64,000 nucleotides of DNA, from the NCBI GenBank assembly GCA_933822405.4, contig CAKOGP040002003.1, forward strand, positions 124,001 through 188,000, read 5' to 3'. The translations under genes and the position numbers were made by a program. Of the stretch, positions 41,515 to 52,097 are shown piece after piece; the first letter of the stretch is position 1, and each line of letters begins with the position of its first letter. The notes under the pieces are model-generated. The model worked only from the letters and a program-made list of their open reading frames with translations, had not been told where the DNA came from and made no database searches. The DNA comes from Cylindrotheca closterium. Its lineage: Eukaryota; Bacillariophyta; Bacillariophyceae; Bacillariales; Bacillariaceae.

Positions 41515-41850
41515 TACTTTATCACAGGATCGAACGTTCACATCCGAATCAACCATAAGGTTATATGCCGGATCACGCGGTCCTATATTAGTTATTATTG
41601 CTCTGAATATTTCACACGATATCCTTGCGAGAGGATTGAAGGATCCCCAAATCCGAAAGATCAGGAGAGGCGCTCAATAAATTCATTCGTTTTGCATGAT
41701 ATATAAACTGAATGGAAACATTTTTAATAAAACATATGGAGGTCCTTCATCTTTGGGACGCACGCTGTCGGCCTGCGCTTGGTGGAATAACTATACGAGA
41801 CAGGAAAAACCCTTGCTTTTGATGGAACTTTAGCTATACTACAGATGGAA
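41515..41850 (+). pseudogene. Degenerate VWD-1-like pseudogene
   Basis: Short, frame-disrupted matches to VWD-1 occur in order: NVHIR at about 41535 (GMNIHIRTK in VWD-1), ERIEGSPNPKD at about 41630-41662 (LEIEGSPNPKD), TTCATTCGTTTTGCATG...AACTGAATGGAAAC at about 41684-41720 (FIRFNLNGD), and GACAGGAAAAACCCTTGCTTTTGATGGAAC at about 41800-41829 (NTGKTLARDGAT). Stops and deletions separate the segments. Confidence 0.7.
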
Positions 41851-43830
41851 CGAGAAAAAGTTCAGTTTGTTCACTGGGTTGGGTTGGAACGAAACACGCA
41901 GACAATAAAAGCATTATTATTGTGTTCTGCGGTGACCGCGGTGTTTTTTTTTTCTTCACAACACGCGATGGTACAATGAAGCACCTTCGTAACTCGAATT
42001 CAAATTATATATTAGTTACTTTAGCTACTTTGGAATTTTTGGATGTGGGTCCGCATCTCATCGCTCGCAAGTGGGACTTTGTAAATTGCTCTGAATTCCC
42101 AAACCGCATTCATGCATTTCTTGTCCTCTGTTGTCGCCTTTATTGCTGATAGTATAATCGCAAGGCAACAATCTGTGCTACTAGAGCGTTTCAAAGAGAC
42201 TGTGCTTTGCGAGTTTATTTCTCTAGCGCCGATCCGAAAATCCTGTTCTCGTTCGGTTGATTGTTGGCAACAAGAAGTATTATCGTTTCATCGTGTTGCA
42301 TGGGCGATGGCAAAGCCGAAAGTAGACTAATGCAACCTCTTTTGTCTTCGAGTTTATGTGATTGGATTTATTGAGGTGGATTTCTTTATGGAAGGAGTGG
42401 AGATGTTGGTGTTCTGTGTCCAAGGATATTATTAGGAGCTTATATATTCTTGCTTGCATTGTCGTTTGATGTATGTGCGCGTGCCGCGCCGTTACTGATG
42501 ACGATGTTGAAGCGTTGCAAATAAGGTATTTTAGACGCAATAAACTAGCTTTTTGGTTGGGCCCTTTGAGTCCATAGCAGAATATGGAGAGTCAGTCCTT
42601 CGCTCGTTTACGTGCGAAAGACAGACGTGACGGACAAGCCATAGACTATCTAACTACAGCACACAAGAGTATAGCAGCACGCAGACCCGTTCGTTGACAA
42701 TTGAAAATAACCGTAAAGATAACAAAAAGCGAGAAAGAAATACGACTTGAAGGTTCATGTTCGATCCTAAATTTCGAGCTTACTTTCTATGATATTAACT
42801 ATCTTCAGAGACCTCAATAGTAAGGCGCGGTGGCGCGGTCGTGGCGTTTGCCTCAATCTCCAACCAAGAAAGAGTTATGACAGAAGAAAGGCCTGAGCCA
42901 TTGCTTTCGCAAATGGAAGCAACACAAAATTTCCATTGTTCCATCGCCAACCTCATGGAGGCTTGGCTGACTGAATGATGACAATGCGATACTTGTACGG
43001 CTCACAGTTTCAGCAAATATTTCTGGACCTATTACAAATACAGAAAAATATATTTTTGTACTATTTAGTCCTATTTTAATACTTCTTTGTGCGACTTCTA
43101 ATAAAAAGGCTTCTCGAAATAGACTTGAATCTGAGAGTGCCCATAGATGAATGCCGATAGAGTACCTACTTTAGAGTAACGCGTACTGTGTAATTGGTCC
43201 CAACATTTTCTTCAGCCACAGTAAACGTGCAGTTCATGTCTACTTACATTACCAGGTACCGGTATATTGATGTAGTAGCTTCATCGTTGGTCCACCGTCC
43301 GTTTAAAATCATTTTACGACCACTACATCGCATAATCAGGGGGTGAGAGCTTTTTCAATATATGCGACGTGTACCACTTACGTCATTGACATCATTCCAA
43401 GGCGGGTTCATCCAGGATACGTAGGTCATTTGGCTTTTCCTTACCTGGCCTTTCTTTGCCCGGTCTTTCATATCTGGCGTATGTCTCTCGTGTGTATTTG
43501 GATCGTGGTCATTTTTCTGTCTAGTAGGGAATGTGCGTTTGATCACGTTACGTACGGACATTTAGTCCATCGCCTGTTCTGAACTGGCCTTTAGTGAAGA
43601 GTGAAGAACCCGTTGGAAGATACGGTCAAGTCATTTGTTCAGTTTCTGAACTTCAGTTTCTGCCATATATTTTAGGCTTAGTACCACATGTTCATTAAAT
43701 CAAATTCTTCTTTGGGACATTGTGACTATTCTGGAAACCGGTATTGTAGCTTTTCAAAGATCCTACACCTTCTCATAAATTTTGAAACAACCTTTTTTTG
43801 CAATACTTTCAAACGATTAAAATTACGAAG
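41851..43830. other. 2-kb region without supported genes
   Basis: Several small frames exist, none with recognisable content. A near copy of the VWD-1 upstream sequence (CTTGAAGGTTCATGTTCGATC) lies at about 42748, suggesting a further, fully decayed duplicate. TACCGGTA is at 43257-43264. Confidence 0.4.
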
Positions 43831-46800
43831 ATGAAGCTACTACTGCAACTTGTTGCATTGATAGCCTTGAACGCTACATATGCAGTAGCGGCCGTTAGCC
43901 CTGCAGAAACTCCCGAATGGCTATGGTTAGGCTGTGGCAAAGGAAAAGGAAACTGTGGTGTCTACGAAGACTTCCAGGTGGAAGCATCGGCGACTCACGA
44001 GCTCCGCTGTTGTTCATCTGTTGAAGTATCAGGCTGGACGAAGCAGAACGGATGTGATATCTGGGCTCAATCTGATCTCATTGGAGAGGATGGCCGCGTA
44101 CAATGCTTCCATGATGTGACCTACGCTGAAGCACTAGACATCTGTGCCCTAAACGGCGGATATGTTTGCACCAAAGATCAAGTTGACGCTGGCTGCACTC
44201 GGAGTTCTGGATGCGGTCACGATGCAGATCTCATTTGGACTGATGCGGAAGCTCCAGCCCGTATCATGCCAGAACTCCCTTATCAAGAACCTGTTGACCC
44301 CGAGGAATGGTTGTATCTAGAATGTGGCAAAGGAGAAGGCCAATGTGGAACTGTGGATACCAGTGCGCAGGCAAAAGATAAGCACGAAGTCCGTTGCTGT
44401 TCTGATATTCCCTTGCCTGGCTGGATGCGCTCATCCGGTTGTGAGAACTGGCATGAATCCGAACTCATTGCTCTTGATGGTTCTTCTGGTACCTGTTTCC
44501 ACGAATCTTCTTACGCTGAGGCGCAAGCAATCTGCAAAAAGAATGATGCATATGTCTGCACCCAAGAACAAGTGAAATCTGGATGCGTTAAAGGTGAGCT
44601 ATTCTAACGGAGTGATCGAGTTGTTCTTCCCGTCTTTTTGCTCACTCTGTCACTCTTTTCTTCCACAGGATCTGGATGTGGTCACGATTCCGATCTCATT
44701 TGGACCTCTACTGGTCCCGCTCCTGCTAGAACACCGTTGCCTGCCCCTGCTGCCGTTGCCAGCGATTCCCATCTTTTCATTGCATGCGGAGCTGGAATCA
44801 ATGGCTGTGGAGGTGCAAAACACTCCCTTGGCGTTGCAAAAGCCAATGAGCAACACGAAGTGCGATGCTGTTCCCCCTACTCTTTGCCCGGTTGGTTGAA
44901 AGGAGGTGGCTGCAACAGCTACGCTCAATCTAAGTTATCAGGTGATCAGTGCTTTCATGCTTCAACATACGCCGAGGCACAAGACATCTGCCACGAAAAC
45001 TTGGCTTATGTTTGCTCGATGAGCGAAGTCTTGGACGGTTGCACCAAAGGTGAGTGAATCTTGTTTGTTTCAAGCGAAGTCGACTTGTTTCTCACCAATT
45101 CCTTTGTCCTCCACCTCAACTTCTTGACAACTGTAGGTACCGGATGTAGCCATGATTCTGACTTTGTTTGGACCAGCACACCCGCTAACGCCGAAGCCGT
45201 TGCTGCTTACAAGGTCAAGATGACCCAAGCAGCTGCTATATCTGGCGTCTGCGTCGGAACCAAAGCAAGAGTTTCTGGAGACCCTCATTTCACTACTTTC
45301 GACAAGTTGAAATATGACTGCCAAGGTCATGGAGAATTCGTGATTGCCATGTCGAAGGGAAGCGACCCACTTGCAATCCATGGACGCTTTGTTCGTGTGC
45401 GAGAATCCAAAGCAAAGCCAACTGTCACCAAATCTGTGGCCATCAAGGTCGTTGAAGAAGTTCCAATTATCCAAGTGACTGCTCCTCCACAAAAGATCGA
45501 CGGCAAGTGCCCTGTCACCTTTACTGTCGGCAAGGAAGAAACTCCTACCGAGGATATCGTTTCCTTTGTCAATGCGAACTACAATGGAACCGTGAACATC
45601 TTTTCCAACGGCAGGAACATCATCTTCACTTATCCCGGTGCCAGTGCTCGTGTCCAAATCACTGCCGGTGGCGGTGGAAACAGATGTGTTTTAAACACCA
45701 ACCTTTGTCTCACTCCCGAGGCTCATGGTGGAGCCGAGAACATTGTCGGGCTTCTTGGCTCTCCCGATGGCGTGAAAGAAAACGATTGGATGACCCGGGA
45801 CGGAAGTTTCGTTCCGCTACCAGAGGTCTGCACCATTCCCGACCCAACCAACTCTGAAACCAAAGAATGTAAGAAGGCTAGGAACAAGGGAGGTCATGAA
45901 TGGTGCGTGGACAACTGGTGCATCGGACATGCGGACAACTCTCTTTGGAGTGAGGAGTCACATGCAGAGTACAACGAGTGTGATAATCGTGAGCCAGATG
46001 GATTCTTTGATGATATTGACGATGTCGATCCTGCAATCGTTGAGGCCTGTGAAGGTACTGAGGATCCAGATGGTTGTGTCTTGGATACCGCCATTGCTGT
46101 TGAGGAAGGCGAAAATGTGACCGAATTCGTGCAGACGATCTTGGAAGAGGACGAGGATTCAAACTTTGTCGAGAAGCTCGACGAGTTAGATCCATCAGAA
46201 GCCCTTGATGATTGGGATGGGCCCGTCCTGAGCGCTGCCAGCGCTGTTGAAATTGAAGTGCCTGATGACCTCCCTGAGACTGCCGACGAAGAAACTCCTT
46301 CTGATGCTTCGGACCCAGCTGATTCGCCTACTGATACTGCAGATATTCCGGACCAACCCGTTTCAGAGTCATCTGGCAGTCTCGGAGATCCTCACTGTAA
46401 GTTGCTCTGGTATATAATACAGTGTTGCGGAAGTAATACACGAACTCACATTATTTGCTTCTTTGCATCTTGAATTACAGTCAAGACATGGGTGGGAGAG
46501 CACTTTGAGTACCATGGACAGTGCGATATGGTTCTGACCAGGGACCACAACTTCGCTGACGGCCTTGGGTTGGAAGTCCAAATCCGAACCAAGCTCGTTC
46601 GTTTCTGGAGTTACATCAAGCGTGCTGCTATCCGTATCGGCGATGACATTCTCGAGATTGAAGGTTCTGCTGATCCAGAGGACCACGACTCCCGTTACTG
46701 GTTCAACTTCCAATATCAAGCTGGTGCTGCTTTCGTTGGTGGATTCCCTTTGAAGATTTCCAACAATGGCCTCCATAAGAGATTCTACGAAATCGATTTG

Positions 46801-47232
46801 AGCTCCAAATACCCTGGTCAAAAGATCGTGATCTCTTCCTACCGCGAATTTGTTCGTGTCGACTTCCAACGTACAACAGCTGAAGCATTTGGTAACGTTG
46901 TTGGTATGATGGGTGATTTCAAAACTGGAAACCTTCTTGCTCGTGATGGTGTCAAGGAGATCCATGATTTCTTGGAATTTGGAAACGAATGGCAACTCCT
47001 CCCTGCGGACGACATGCTATTCCATGACAAGGCTGAACCTCAATTCCCCAAGCGCTGCATTGTCCCTGAAGATCCTCAAGGACAACGCCGTAGACGACTT
47101 GACGAATCCACTATTACAATGGAAGAGGCTGAAGCTGCGTGCTCCAAGGTTGTTGGTGATGCCTTGGACATCAAGGACTGTGTTTACGACATCTTGGCCA
47201 CCCAAGACTTGAACATGGTCGGGGCCTTTTAG
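43831..47232 (+). CDS. Large secreted protein: three Cys-rich repeats plus two VWD (GDPH) regions (VWD-2), four exons
   Basis: Exons 43831-44593, 44669-45049, 45137-46396 and 46481-47232; all introns are phase 1; 1051 residues. A signal peptide (MKLLLQLVALIALNATYAVA) is followed by three repeats of about 110-120 residues with the pattern HEVRCCSD..LPGW...C..W..S...C.H..TYAEA..IC...YVCT...V..GC..GSGCGHDSDLIWT. Next is VWD region 1 from about residue 425 (SGDPHFTTFDKLKYDCQGHGEF, ending NIVGLLGSPDG...WMTRDG and a Cys-rich tail). An acidic linker (about 640-790) leads to region 2 (LGDPHFKTWVGEHFEYHGQCDMV, GMMGDFKTGNLLARDG). VWD/GDPH domains are known in secreted adhesive and matrix proteins; an adhesion role is inferred. 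Confidence 0.85.
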
Positions 47233-47278
47233 AAGCTGAAACGAAACATAGCATTACATATAAAGCAATATTATAAAA

Positions 47279-47737
47279 ATATTGTGATTTTCCGAAGTCG
47301 TGTTGCGATAGTGTTTTTTTTCTTTTTTTCCCCAAAACAAAAACACCATACCCCCGTAGTTCATGAGATAGCATCGTTCGTTCTCAATACCGCAGCAAAC
47401 AAGACAAGAAAGGTGTCGATATAGCTTCGTCTTTATCTGCTTGTTATTCTGATGTATGTAGTTTGTATGGATTTGGTGAAAAAGTCTTCATTTATGCCCC
47501 ATAAGGGTCCATTTTCATCGTCGTTCCATAGTCATTGATCGATTGACAATGACGGTGCGGTCGATTCGCCTTTCGATGGCATCGCAACGGTGCCAATGTC
47601 ATCTTTATGATATGAGTGAAGACTTGGCAAAGTGACTTTGTCGTTGTACTCGTGGTTGTGGTGTTGGAGCTGCTTGATGTTTCGGTATTTTCAACGCCGA
47701 ATCTCACCTATTGTTTCGTTTCTCATGTTGCAGCATG
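47279..47737 (+). repeat. Left arm of a long inverted repeat
   Basis: It pairs with 48427-48886. Base positions sum to 96164 across the inner three quarters of the arms, so that part has no net gap; one 3-nt indel lies near the outer end. The outer end is ATATTGTGATTTTCCGAAGT and the inner end GTTTCTCATGTTGCAGCATG. It starts only 46 bp after the VWD-2 stop codon. Confidence 0.9.
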
Positions 47738-48426
47738 CCAACGTATTCTCTGCCAGGGAGGAGCAAGGGCAATTGGCAACACAACGCCATCAAGAACGTG
47801 CTTACATTGAGGAGCAAGCTCATGTTCCAAGACGTTGCGGAGGATATGCAATTTCAGCAAAACTTGTACAACGTACTGCCATCCACAAGGCATTTGAATA
47901 CTTTCAAGACGAAACCTGGGACTTTGGCTACAAATCGGGCAAACGAATAGACAGTGCAGCTCTCAAACGGAGTTTGAATGAAGTGAGAGATATAACTGGT
48001 TATGATGTTCCTTGGCGACAGTTTCGTGATTGGCTGACATACTATCTTCAGTTTGGCCATCTCCCATCTCGAAAGAAAGCTTGGAAGGGAGAGCAAGGCC
48101 GATCAAAGCGATTGACGACAAAGATTTGCTCATGATTATGACAGTAATAGCACTGTTCATTTGGCGGCAGCAACACTGATCTTAGCGGTAAGGTGCCAAA
48201 CTATTGAGTAAAGACATAAATAGCAAAGTTGATTACAACAAACTACAGCTGCTGAAACGGGTTCACCCTTACTTGTTTTTCATCCAAACAAAAAACAGCT
48301 TTTAGAGTTTCAATGACATTTTCGTCCATTGTCTTGCTGATTCCTCTGTGTCATTTTCAGACGAAGAAGAGAGCTATGACACCTTTTAGCACTACGTGCT
48401 CTTCGTCTTCCAGATGATCTTCGAGA
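47738..48426 (+). mobile_element. Spacer of the inverted repeat with a possible transposase-like ORF fragment
   Basis: The 689-bp spacer carries most of a frame running 47632-48135. Its spacer portion reads MLQHANVFSAREEQ...RRCGGYAISAKLVQ...AFEYFQDETWDFGYKSGKRIDSAALKRSLNEVRDITGYDV.. and WRQFRDWLTYYLQFGHLPS. This resembles an N-terminal segment of an unidentified protein, possibly a transposase, that ends early; after the stop another frame (DLLMIMTVIALF) could continue. With long terminal inverted arms the whole 47279-48886 unit looks like a foldback-type element. Target-site duplications could not be assigned. Confidence 0.45.
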
Positions 48427-48886
48427 CATGCTGCAACATGAGAAACGAAACAATAGGTGAGATTCGGCGTTGAAAATACCGAAACATCAAGCAGCTCCAA
48501 CACCACAACCACGAGTACAACGACAAAGTCACTTTGCCAAGTCTTCACTCATATCATAAAGATGACATTGGCACCGTTGCGATGCCATCGAAAGGCGAAT
48601 CGACCGCACCGTCATTGTCAATCGATCAATGACTATGGAACGACGATGAAAATGGACCCTTATGGGGCATAAATGAAGACTTTTTCACCAAATCCATACA
48701 AACTACATACATCAGAATAACAAGCAGATAAAGACGAAGCTATCGACACCTTTCTTGTCTTGTTTGCTGCGGTATTGAGAACGAACGATGCTATCTCATG
48801 AACTACGGGGGTATGGTGTTTTTGTTTTGGGGAAAAAAAGAAAAAAAACACTATCAACACTATACGACTTCGGAAAATCACAATAT
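48427..48886 (-). repeat. Right arm of the long inverted repeat
   Basis: Reverse complement of 47279-47737 with very few differences. The 71-residue frame at 48457-48672 is identical to the one on the opposite strand at 47492-47707, a by-product of the repeat rather than a gene. Confidence 0.9.
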
Positions 48887-49169
48887 ATGATACGAATACG
48901 AATTGCTTTGTCCTACCTATATTTGCAATGCAATAATTTTGCTTGCTACAAGTAGACATAATATATAGTATCGATATTTTATAAAATGCTTTGATACATA
49001 CGCTCGTTCGACTTATCTGACTGCGTGTTTGATTGATGATCATACAACGAAATTTCGAACACAAAATATAGCAGTAAAACAAACGATCAAAAGATTGTTT
49101 CCGATTGGCAATCACTGGGACAATTCATTGCTGTATTCCTTCTACGGTCGATCACATCAAAGTCAAAAC

Positions 49170-50572
49170 ATGGTGAAAGCCTGTCATAGCAGTTCAGCGG
49201 CATTGCTTTCGCTTTTCTTCTATTGTGTTCTGTTCCTTCATTTTCATCTATTCCATGAGACCAACAACGAAATGGAAAATCCTCGGCGATATACCTCTAG
49301 TCTTTTCTATAAAGACGCAGCTCAAGGTACTATACGTTGTTTTCTTCTTGTTTTCCCTGATGTCTCATCTCACAGACCTTTTCAGCCACACCAATAACGA
49401 CGGACCCCGACCAACATCTAACTCCAAACGACGACGGGCCAAACTCATCCAGTGATGCTGCCACTTCAGCTATACCTCCAAGTGGTCTAGATGAAGGTTC
49501 GTTTGTCATGCACGATTCCATTCAAACCCCTTTCTTTATTGGTGCCGGGCTGGGAACTACCGGCACGACAGCAGTGTACAATGCCATGTGTTTACTTGGC
49601 TTTCCATCCGTTCATTTTCGGCGCAGCTGCATCCACCCACCAATGATGTCCAATGGCAGCGGCCATACAATGGCTTTCAACAGAGTCAACGATTCCGTAA
49701 ATGTTTTTCACTTTGCTAGAGGTCGGTCTGGTAAGAGCATGAACCAACTCCAGATGGAGGCTGCCGAAAAGATGTTATTGGTAGAAGAGGGCCTTTCGGC
49801 CCATACACGACTACTCAAATCATGGCGATCTTTGCGAGTATGTGCCAGAAGAAGCCGACAGCAGCGAGAAGATATATTGTCCAATTTTAGCTCGTCGCGA
49901 CTACGGGGAGGATGTTCTAACTTTACTGGCATTGTAGACAACTTGAATCAGCATGCTTCTCAAGTTGTAGCAAGTGGACTCGCTTTTGTAACGGATACGC
50001 CTTATCCATTCTTGATCAACTTTTTGAGCCAAGTCGCTCTCAAACACCGTCCTAATACAGTAATCATCTTGACCGAGCGAGATCCCGAAGCTTGGGTGAA
50101 AAGCCGACTACGCCACCACAATGGCGAATCGGATCTCATGTGCTTTGAAACTACTGCAATAGCCGCCGCCTTTGATTTGCAAGAGTGTTTGAAACGAAAC
50201 GAAAACCTACAGCAGCTATCAACTGAAAGCAGTGATACAACAATGTCAAAGCGACACTATCATGTTCAGAATCTTGCCTTTCAACATTCGGAAATTATTG
50301 GTGACAAGAACAACTACTACTCGGCAGCAGAAAAGGACTACTACCGTTCCTTTCTCGCAAAGGCGGTGAAGCAGCACCATGCTCGTATCAAAACCAACAA
50401 GAACATGACGGCATTGAATTGGCCAACCATTGTCATCAATCTTTGGGCCGAAGATTTTCCAACGGTACCGGACTTGGCTCAAGCTCTCTGGAAACGAATG
50501 AAACCAATATTGCCTCCCGAAATCCTTTTACAATATGAAAATGCAACCCCATTGCAAAGCCTTCGACGCTAA
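49170..50572 (+). CDS. Sulfotransferase-like type II membrane protein, two exons
   Basis: Exons 49170-49326 and 49386-50572, with a 59-bp intron (GTACTA...CTTTTCAG); joined product 447 residues. The second exon is open well upstream of its first ATG at 49508, which supports the join. The N-terminal hydrophobic segment (AALLSLFFYCVLFLHFHLF) would anchor it in the Golgi, followed by a Pro/Thr/Asp stem. The catalytic part begins TPFFIGAGLGTTGTTAVYNAMCLLG, resembling the 5'-phosphosulfate-binding loop of PAPS-dependent sulfotransferases; a later TVIILTERDPEAWVKSRL matches the 3'-phosphate-binding region (R-D-P...S). The substrate, perhaps a glycan, is unknown. Confidence 0.7.
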
Positions 50573-50960
50573 AATGGACAGAGTGAGGGCAAACTCATTT
50601 GAGACTGTTGACGGTTCGGGGCAAACCTAATGGTCGGAAAACGTAACCCTAATAATAGTTCACATTTTTATTCACTATCACAAGAGAAAATAGGTCTCCT
50701 TAAAATCCATAAAATTCGCATGGCTATACCAAACCGCCCTGCACCAGTACTGTGCAGTTCCAATTAAATCAAATCACAGCGAGTTCTTCATCATGGGCAT
50801 AGTCATTTCAAACATTAGTGTCGTCGTCGTCATCTTCCTCAATATCCAAATAAGAGTTTCATAACACTGAATTCATCAACTCATGGATTGATTTCAGCAA
50901 CCCTATTCTGACTCCACTGGCACGAACCGCATGCCGACAGCCTCACAAGCGAAAATGACT
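50573..50960. other. Intergenic region between convergent genes
   Basis: About 390 bp with no recognisable gene; it probably holds the 3' UTRs of both neighbours. Confidence 0.4.
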
Positions 50961-51647
50961 CTACGACATGTAAAGTCCAAGAATTGTGATGAGCAGTCCA
51001 TGAACGAATTGTGACGATGCGAACGACAACATTGATGTTGCTTCCGAGTCAGCAGTACCCTCGTTCGTTCCATCATCACTCGTGACATTGGGATTGTTAA
51101 ACATGACGGTGCCTTCTGTCAAACCAAAAACTGTTTGACAAGGATCGTTATCCGAGGGATTTGGAAACGCTTGATTGTGCGCCATGATCAAGGGTGGTCC
51201 TTCGCCACCGTCGGTCGACAATGCCAAAACAGTAGCGTTCAAGACGGCTCGGAACCCAAATTCTACATCGGAATCGTATCCTTTGACACAGGTCGCGCAA
51301 CTACCAACCGAGCGAGCCAAGTCGATCACCAATTGTTTGGAAGTCTCCGTCAATCGGTATCCTCGAGTGTATCTGGCATCCGCATCACTTGTGGTGGTCG
51401 GATCCGTCAACACTTCAAATTCCGAATTGTAGCAAATGGGAGTATCCACCAGACAATGAACCGAATGTTCAAAGGGTTCTTTCAATGTCTCTCTTCCAGT
51501 GTCAATCATGTTCACGGAATCAATGCAAAACTTGTCCATGATGTATCCTTGCACACACAAATTGTCCCCAATTTCTAGGGCCCAATTTCCAGGACTTCTG
51601 AATAAGGAGGCCAGAAGTATAAGCATCGTCGACGATCGTGACATCAT
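50961..51647 (-). CDS. Secreted, probably GPI-anchored protein of unknown family, paralogue 2
   Basis: 228 residues (MMSRSSTMLILLASLFRSPGNWA is a plausible signal peptide). The core matches paralogue 1: LEIGDNLCVQGYIMDKFCIDSVNMIDTG, HSVHCLVDTPICYNSEFEVL, YTRGYRLTE, RSVGSCATCVKGYD and NDPCQTVFGLTEG. The Cys pattern is kept. The C-terminal hydrophobic segment (FVHGLLITILGLYMS) again suggests GPI attachment. It has a shorter linker than paralogue 1. Function unknown. Confidence 0.75.
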   Translation of the reverse strand: MMSRSSTMLILLASLFRSPGNWALEIGDNLCVQGYIMDKFCIDSVNMIDTGRETLKEPFEHSVHCLVDTPICYNSEFEVLTDPTTTSDADARYTRGYRLTETSKQLVIDLARSVGSCATCVKGYDSDVEFGFRAVLNATVLALSTDGGEGPPLIMAHNQAFPNPSDNDPCQTVFGLTEGTVMFNNPNVTSDDGTNEGTADSEATSMLSFASSQFVHGLLITILGLYMS

Positions 51648-52097
51648 GGTAGCAAATGCAATAGGGTTGTATAGGGTTGAATGGAAGCTGTGAATTTGAA
51701 TGCGATGTCTTCAACAATATACGATGACGATGATCGGATGATGTATGATGTATATTATATATGGCGGTACAGTATACGGCCGGTGCAAGTTATATTCTGT
51801 GAGAATGAATGCGATGAGATATTTTATAATGACTATATGCATGCCCAAAGCTTGATGGTTCGAGGGGGTCGAAGATATATGACCGGAAAGAAAAATTCAA
51901 AATGACCCGCATATACGCGCGCACCACGCACACTGTACACATTTTCACCACAATAAAAGACATAAACGACATATAGAATGCATCCACCATATTAGACATC
52001 ATCACTACAATCACCATGCAACTGCACTACAGATAGCGTCAAATAGCGTCAAATAGCGTCGTTCCTCTCTATTCAAATCCCACATACAACTGAAGAA
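51648..52097. promoter_or_regulatory. Divergent promoter region with a triple AAATAGCGTC repeat
   Basis: Three near-perfect tandem copies of a 10-mer (AAATAGCGTC) at about 52031-52060, 38 bp upstream of the glycosyltransferase start. The core AATAGCGT is the same as in the block upstream of LRR-A to C. Confidence 0.5.

Noticed and set aside
45070..45657. 195-codon minus-strand frame across VWD-2
   Set aside because: The plus strand has GDPH domains and consistent phase-1 introns; the antisense frame has no features.
47492..47707. 71-codon frame also found at 48457-48672
   Set aside because: Identical because it lies in both arms of the inverted repeat; low-complexity Ser/Thr text with no sign of being a gene.
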